Below, in pieces: positions 58,960 through 64,000 of a stretch of DNA of 64,000 bases. The notes below the pieces were generated by a model, which did not search any database, was not told the origin of the DNA, and saw only the letters and a list, made by a program, of their open reading frames with translations. Location of the stretch: assembly GCF_014529535.1 (NCBI RefSeq), contig NW_023503616.1, positions 6,843,511 to 6,907,510 on the forward strand, in the 5' to 3' direction. Position numbers and translations under genes: made by a program. The stretch is from Bradysia coprophila (lineage: Eukaryota; Arthropoda; Insecta; Diptera; Sciaridae). Each line of letters opens with the position of its first letter. Position 1 is the stretch's first letter.

Positions 58960-61200
58960 TATCGTGCGATAAATTCTGGCTATCGATCATTATCAAAATG
59001 AAGTAACAGATTTACCGACTGTTTTGCGATAAGCTTGTTGTTTCTACATGTTTTTCATTTCGTCCTTTTACATTGGTTATTTTAATGAAGTAATTTGTTT
59101 TTGGAAGAATCTTCAGAATTTTTCATTTAGCTCAGTTTCATAGTTTCATTTACTATTTCATTCCATTGTTTTGAATCACAAAAACAATTTGTGAGTCCTG
59201 ATCTTTGTGATTGTATTTCTCGCAAATGTAAATTTCTAGAAATGACAACAAAATTTGAATGATCTTTCGAAGAAAAGTCCTTTAGTCAAATAAGGAAATT
59301 CGGTAAATCGATGCTTCTATTACATTTCGTCATAAAATTACTAATGTCAGTGCTCTATCTTAACTTCAATGTTATTACATTTCATGAATATTTTCACTAG
59401 AGTGAAGTTATTGAGGCGTTGGAATTGCTGGAATTAACGAAAAGGTATAATTTAAGCATGAGTTGGGAAAATGTATGGATAAAATGGTGAATTAATATAA
59501 TATTAAATAACAACGAAACTTCTCAAAATTAATATCACATTTGTTGTCGCATCATTCGGAAGTTTTTTTTTAAATTTAATTCAGAAATCATTCGGATAAC
59601 CAACATTTTTGATATAGTTATTGTGTTCGGAGGATAATTATATTCGGAGTTTTAATGCTTTCTCCGACAATAAAAATATTTAAAAAAAAATTAAAAAAGG
59701 AATCCTCGAGTATAAAAACCATAAAAAAAAACTTAAATTTGTTAGACTGCGATGCGTTCAAGATGAGCAATTCAAGAGGCTTAAGCAGATCTTGTTTTAC
59801 GATTCGGTTCGGTTTCAGTCCGACTTGACTATGCTTCTGTTCCAGAAAATACGACTTTCCAGGGAATGTAATGGCACAATGATAAATCTATTTATTGGAC
59901 GTCGTATTCAACACTACTGTACAAAATTACAATATACTGCACACTATCCGCAGATATAGAGAACAAATATCCATTATTTGGGTTGAAATTGAAATATGGA
60001 ATTTTGAATAATTCACACATATCAAATTCACACCACACAGTACACAATGTGTGGGATGGAATTGATAATTTTGATTGAGTTATAATGATAAATGAAAATG
60101 AATCGAAGGCGAAACAAAACTGTAAACAGTAAATGTGTAGAATATGAAAATGCTCTGGTCTTTTATCAGTAAAATGGATACATTGAGACTAAGGAACGTT
60201 TTAAGATAAATATGAAAAGCTTTCAAACAAATATTGCTAGTTAAGGAATGAAATGAGCAGAAATTTTTAAGTGTTGTGTTATGACTGGCCAGCATTTGAG
60301 TCTCATTGTAGATTGTAAGTTCTGTTTAAAAAATATTTTATTTCCACACTTTGAACAACACGAGTGCAGTTAAAGGGACTGCTATAGAGCGGCTTTTAGA
60401 AGCATATTACAAAAACCAACAACCCACTGATTGGACGTGGAAAAAGCGATAAAACAACAAGATTGCACCGAAATAAAATAAATGTTTGTTGTTAAATAGT
60501 CAAATTATCATCTAAAATTAGAATTGGCTTCACTCCGGAATATTTCTAGTGCCAGAAAAACGAAAAGCTTTCAACCCAGCCAGCGAATGAGTGTGGTATA
60601 CATATATTGCATAATATGGGGTTAAATTAGTCCCCACCAAAAGTATCTTATATTAACAGATGCTAAATTAGCAAAACGCTTTATTTCGTGCAAACATCAA
60701 CAGCAACAACAACAATTACAAATCCGTGCACAAACACCTATTTGGAATCCAGCCATATTAGAGATTTCGGGTGGTTTTATCTGGCGTCCCGCAATTATTT
60801 CAAGTTTTCTTGTATTTTGTGTACTATGTGTGGGGACATGAATTGTGTTGTATGCATATTTGGATGGTAATTATTGGATCCCGGTTTGCTTTTATTTTAC
60901 TGAGCCGAAAGATTATTTGATTAGATCGAATCTCCTTGATAATGTTCCAATTATAGTGAGAAATTATGTGGCATTAGGAGAAAATGAATACGTTCACAGA
61001 ATGACATTATAATTAGTCACTGCTGTAAACCCTTCTTTCGATCTACAAATTGCTGCTTTATGTCTAAAATAGAAATTGGAAATTAGAGAAGTTAGTAACA
61101 TCACCATGAGAAATAGTATTTTTCGTTACGAGTGATGAAAAGTGGAATTCAGGACTAGTAGTAAGCTTGCCCTAACGAGGCGTCTCCGGAAAAGTTCTGC
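58960..61200. other. Non-coding AT-rich stretch
   Basis: No reading frame with recognisable features and no clear repeat array. Confidence 0.45.
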
Positions 61201-61210
61201 TTTCATCGCG

Positions 61211-61596
61211 AGTTACGAACTACGTTTTTTTTTGCAGTAATGATCATAATGAGAGGGAACACACAAACAATAACAAAGAAATCACTTTACAACAATTTCA
61301 CTTTTACTTGGTACACTCGATTGCGGCCGAAAATATATATGAAATTCCATTGTTGGCTTTGTTTACCGGCCGACAAAGTTACGTTGTTTATCTAGTGTCG
61401 AAATATCGCGACTTCGTCGCTCATTTCCGACAAACTATAAACAAAACGTTGTTCCTAGCTTTTTTTAGCGAACTCGATTCGCTAAGAAAAATAGGAAAAA
61501 CACAATTTAAGGACGCACATATGTCGAGCAGTACTTTGATCGAACTTTTCCATCGTATGTGCAGTTACGAAAAACGTCGAATTATGATCATAAGGC
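61211..61596. repeat. Segment bracketed by diverged direct repeats
   Basis: AGTTACGAAC...TAATGATCATAATG near 61211-61251 recurs in the same orientation as AGTTACGAAA...TTATGATCATAAGG near 61563-61596. The segment between has several short hairpins (GCGACTTCGTCGC, AGCGAACTCGATTCGCT) and a 101-codon frame with no recognisable domain. Confidence 0.45.
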
Positions 61597-61877
61597 ACAA
61601 AAAGTTATTTTGATGAGTGAAAGCGAGGTTTTATATGTTCTAGCCAAATGCAAGAGTTGCTATCATACTTGTCAAAAATAATAAAAGTTAACATACTGGA
61701 ACGGAAATTGGTATTTTCAAAAAAAATACGGTTCCGTCCTTTTGAAGGTAATAGTAGATTCCTTTTTTGTTTGGAACATTTTGTTTTACTCAAAAACGTG
61801 AGGTAAAGTTAACTGCACTTCACGGTAGTGAAACGTTACCTCAAGTTTCTGAATCAGATACCTTCTTACTTGGCAAA

Positions 61878-61997
61878 GGAACAACTGGTGGAAATGGCAC
61901 TTCTTGTGTGTTTACCGACCTCGGCTATGCCTCGATCGGTAGATGATTCGGTGCCATTTTCTTTCACAAAAGAAGTGCCATTTCCAGAGTTGGTTCC
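61878..61997. repeat. 120-bp hairpin with 28-bp arms
   Basis: 61878-61905 and 61970-61997 are inverted copies, with GGAAATGGCACTTCTT exact. The loop contains a smaller stem (ACCGA/TCGGT). A separate hairpin (TGAGGTAA/TTACCTCA) lies just upstream near 61800-61845. Confidence 0.8.
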
Positions 61998-62229
61998 ATT
62001 GGTAAGTAATGTACTATTCCTTTTTTAAGGATTGTCCGTAGCTGCTTTTACTATTTGGCATACGAAACCGTCGAGTTTTTCACTTTATTCCCTTGACTGA
62101 AAGTCATGGGTCTTACGGATGATAAACACCCTAAAATGTTTGTCACACAATGATCACTACTATGATTGAAAATGCATGAATGTATGACCAAAAACCTTAA
62201 ATACAGAAAATGTTTGTCACACTTTGATG

Positions 62230-63030
62230 ATTCGTTGATTACACGATAACTTGAGTAATTTTCAACGGATTTTCAAAAACTTTTTTTTAATCGACGGGGA
62301 ATTAAATTCTTCAGGTTAAGTTCGAAGATGGGCTATTACGGTCGGGTGTTCTTAGAGATATTCCCAAAAGAATTTTTGTCTCGTCCCTTGATTCCACGAT
62401 AACTCGAGTAGTTTTCGACGGATTTCCAAAAACTTTTTTTTATTTGACGGGGAATTAAATTCCTCAGGTTAAGTTCGAAGATGGGTTATAACGGACGGGT
62501 GATTTAGAGATATTCTCAAGAGAATTTTTGTCTGGTCGCTTGATTCCACGATAACTCGAGTAGTTTTCGACAAATTTCCAAAAACTTTTTTTTTAATCGA
62601 CGGGAATTAAATTGCTGAGGCTAAGTTGAAGATGGGTCGTAACGGGCTGGTGATCTTAGAGATATTCCCAAAAGAATTTTTGTCTCGTTCCTTAATAACC
62701 ACGATAACTTGACGTAATCCTCAACGGATTTCCAAAAACTTTTTTTTAATCGACAGGGAATAAAATTACGAAGGCTACGTTCGAAGATGGGTCGTAACGG
62801 GCTGGTGATCTTAGAGATATTTTCAAAAGAATTTTTGTCTCGTTCCTAGATAACACGATAGCTTGACGTGATCCTCAACGGATTTCAAAAACTTTTTTTA
62901 TTCGACGGGAATTCCATTCCCAATGATAAGTTCAAAGTTGGGCTATGACGGTCGGGGGATCTCAGAAATATTCCTAAAAGAATTTTTTGTATCGTCCCGT
63001 GATATTATCGTGTTATTAGTTGAGTAATTC
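62230..63030. repeat. Satellite, about 153-bp unit, five copies
   Basis: CACGATAAC (CACGATAGC in the last) marks unit positions at 62242, 62395, 62547, 62700 and 62854, giving periods of 153, 152, 153 and 154 bp, with a degenerate sixth near 62995. Units share CAAAAACTTTTTTTAATCGA, GGGAATTAAATTCYTCAGG and TTAGAGATATTCCCAAAAGA blocks. No frame is open through it. Confidence 0.93.
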
Positions 63031-63187
63031 TTAATGGTCCAAAAAAGACAATTATCCCACTAAGAAAGACATTTTTGGGTTAAGCTCGTTAATGGAATAT
63101 ACTGGAGTAATATTCTAGGATTCATTCCAAAATTTTGTGTGTGTAATATCTTTATATCGATGATAAGAAAAAAATTAAAGTTTGGAC

Positions 63188-63235
63188 GAGTGTGAACTTT
63201 GCGGCCAGAGCGAAGCGAGGGCCGTAATCACACGA
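63188..63235. repeat. Hairpin with GAGCGAAGCGAGGGCCG core
   Basis: An outer stem (GAGTGTGA / TCACACGAG) and an inner stem (CGGCC 63202-63206 / GGCCG 63220-63224) enclose AGAGCGAAGCGAG. The core resembles that of the GC-rich block at 58.4-58.6 kb. Confidence 0.6.
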
Positions 63236-63494
63236 GTTTCATTTTTATTCAATATGTAAGCAAGAAATTCGCCTCTTTCCAGGGTCTGTATCTCGTGCTG
63301 CCTTTTTGATGGTATCTTTTCATCAGAATCCTTTTTTCAAAACACACGACCGCAATTCACGCCGTAAGTGTGCCTAAAATTTGAATTTTAAGTGAACGAT
63401 TCGATGAAAAAGTGAACCGAAAAATACATTTCAACGCTTCATTGTATGAAAATGACGCTACGTTAGAAAGACCTCCGCACTTTCCATTTTGAAT

Positions 63495-63710
63495 TTCGAC
63501 CGCACTACCGGCGTGAATAACGACCACGAATGTATTAGCTTTCAACAGAAAGTAGATTTGGTTGTAGTCACTTGACCAGTTCTGAAAAAAGTGACCAGTG
63601 TACCGAAATTTTCATAAACTGCTCAGTTTTCTCAGGGTTGGTCAAACTGCTACAACCAAATCTATTTTATGTTGAAAGCTAACACATTCGTGGTCGTTAT
63701 TGCGGTCGTA
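63495..63710. mobile_element. Foldback element, about 50-bp arms
   Basis: ACGACCACGAATGT..TAGCTTTCAACA and the following TAGATTTGGTTGTAG (63520-63568) recur inverted at 63650-63701. Further out, CGACCGCA matches again, with about 12 extra bases in the left arm. The loop contains a related GACCAGT/ACTGGTC-like pair. No coding capacity. Confidence 0.75.
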
Positions 63711-64000
63711 CATACTTGAAAAATGATAATTTTGGTGGAAATATATCACCAAAAGACAGTATTTAAAAATCACCCAAATGTATACTTTTCAGCAAATCAT
63801 CGATGCCTCTTAAGTACTGAAAATACGTATGAGCCAGTATATGATCAAGTGCTGGAATTTCTCATATACGTGTTTTGTATCGAAAGTAGGGTACGCATAC
63901 CCTGGTATACTTTTATATACTTTTAGAGTGATTTTTTTTTGCTCGGATTACAAAAATCTTCTTGAGAAAAGTAGTCAGTCAGTCAAGGGATCTGACCATC

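Noticed and set aside
61308..61613. 101-codon frame between direct repeats
   Set aside because: Contains several palindromic DNA segments and no recognisable domain; more likely repeat sequence than a gene.

Overview
The window is eukaryotic and looks like insect DNA. It is AT-rich, genes carry many short introns (about 50-180 bp) with ordinary GT-AG ends, gene spacing is wide, and mobile-element debris is abundant. Gene content and intron size fit a dipteran, perhaps a nematoceran; the species assignment is inference.

Left third (1-17 kb). The window opens inside a transposase-like reading frame whose C-terminal half matches the RAG1/Transib pattern (CxxC, HxxxxH, late acidic residue) and ends in a long acidic tail. 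Next come two intact ten-exon genes for ATRX/XNP-like SNF2 ATPases in the same orientation (2927-6512 and 13174-16938). All nine introns sit at the same positions and phases in both genes, and both 3' UTRs contain the same small hairpin. Between them lies an apparently full-length LINE with a restriction-like endonuclease (about 6661-10179, minus strand), inserted just past the poly(A) signal of the first gene and bounded by a candidate 8-9 bp target duplication. Two short non-autonomous DNA transposons also lie between the genes. A 21-bp satellite follows the second gene.

17.7-24.1 kb. Foldback repeats precede a minus-strand three-exon gene (24053 to 21029). Splicing joins two open frames into one 937-residue protein: a von Willebrand A domain with a complete metal site, a long charged coiled coil, a second VWA-like domain that has lost the metal site, and a C-terminal membrane anchor.

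24-51.7 kb is a gene desert: I find no supportable exon. It holds a large foldback element (about 33.65-34.32 kb), a 515-bp transposon with an exact 8-bp target duplication and a 9-bp repeat inside (43551-44065), hairpins and microsatellites. It could be intergenic or a very large intron.

51.7-55.2 kb. A second, unrelated 21-bp satellite is followed by a tandem pair of CAP-superfamily (GAPR-1-like, no signal peptide) genes. The first is frameshifted at a T run; the second is intact but has lost one cavity histidine.

55-64 kb has no recognised gene. It holds an inverted array of GATCAC-containing units around a GC-rich duplicated core (58.1-58.9 kb), hairpins, a roughly 153-bp satellite (62.2-63.0 kb) and a further foldback. 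The most noteworthy items are the RAG1/Transib-like fragment, the paralogous ATRX-like pair with a shared 3'-UTR hairpin, the LINE with its insertion signature, the two-VWA tail-anchored protein, and the previously unnamed short transposons.
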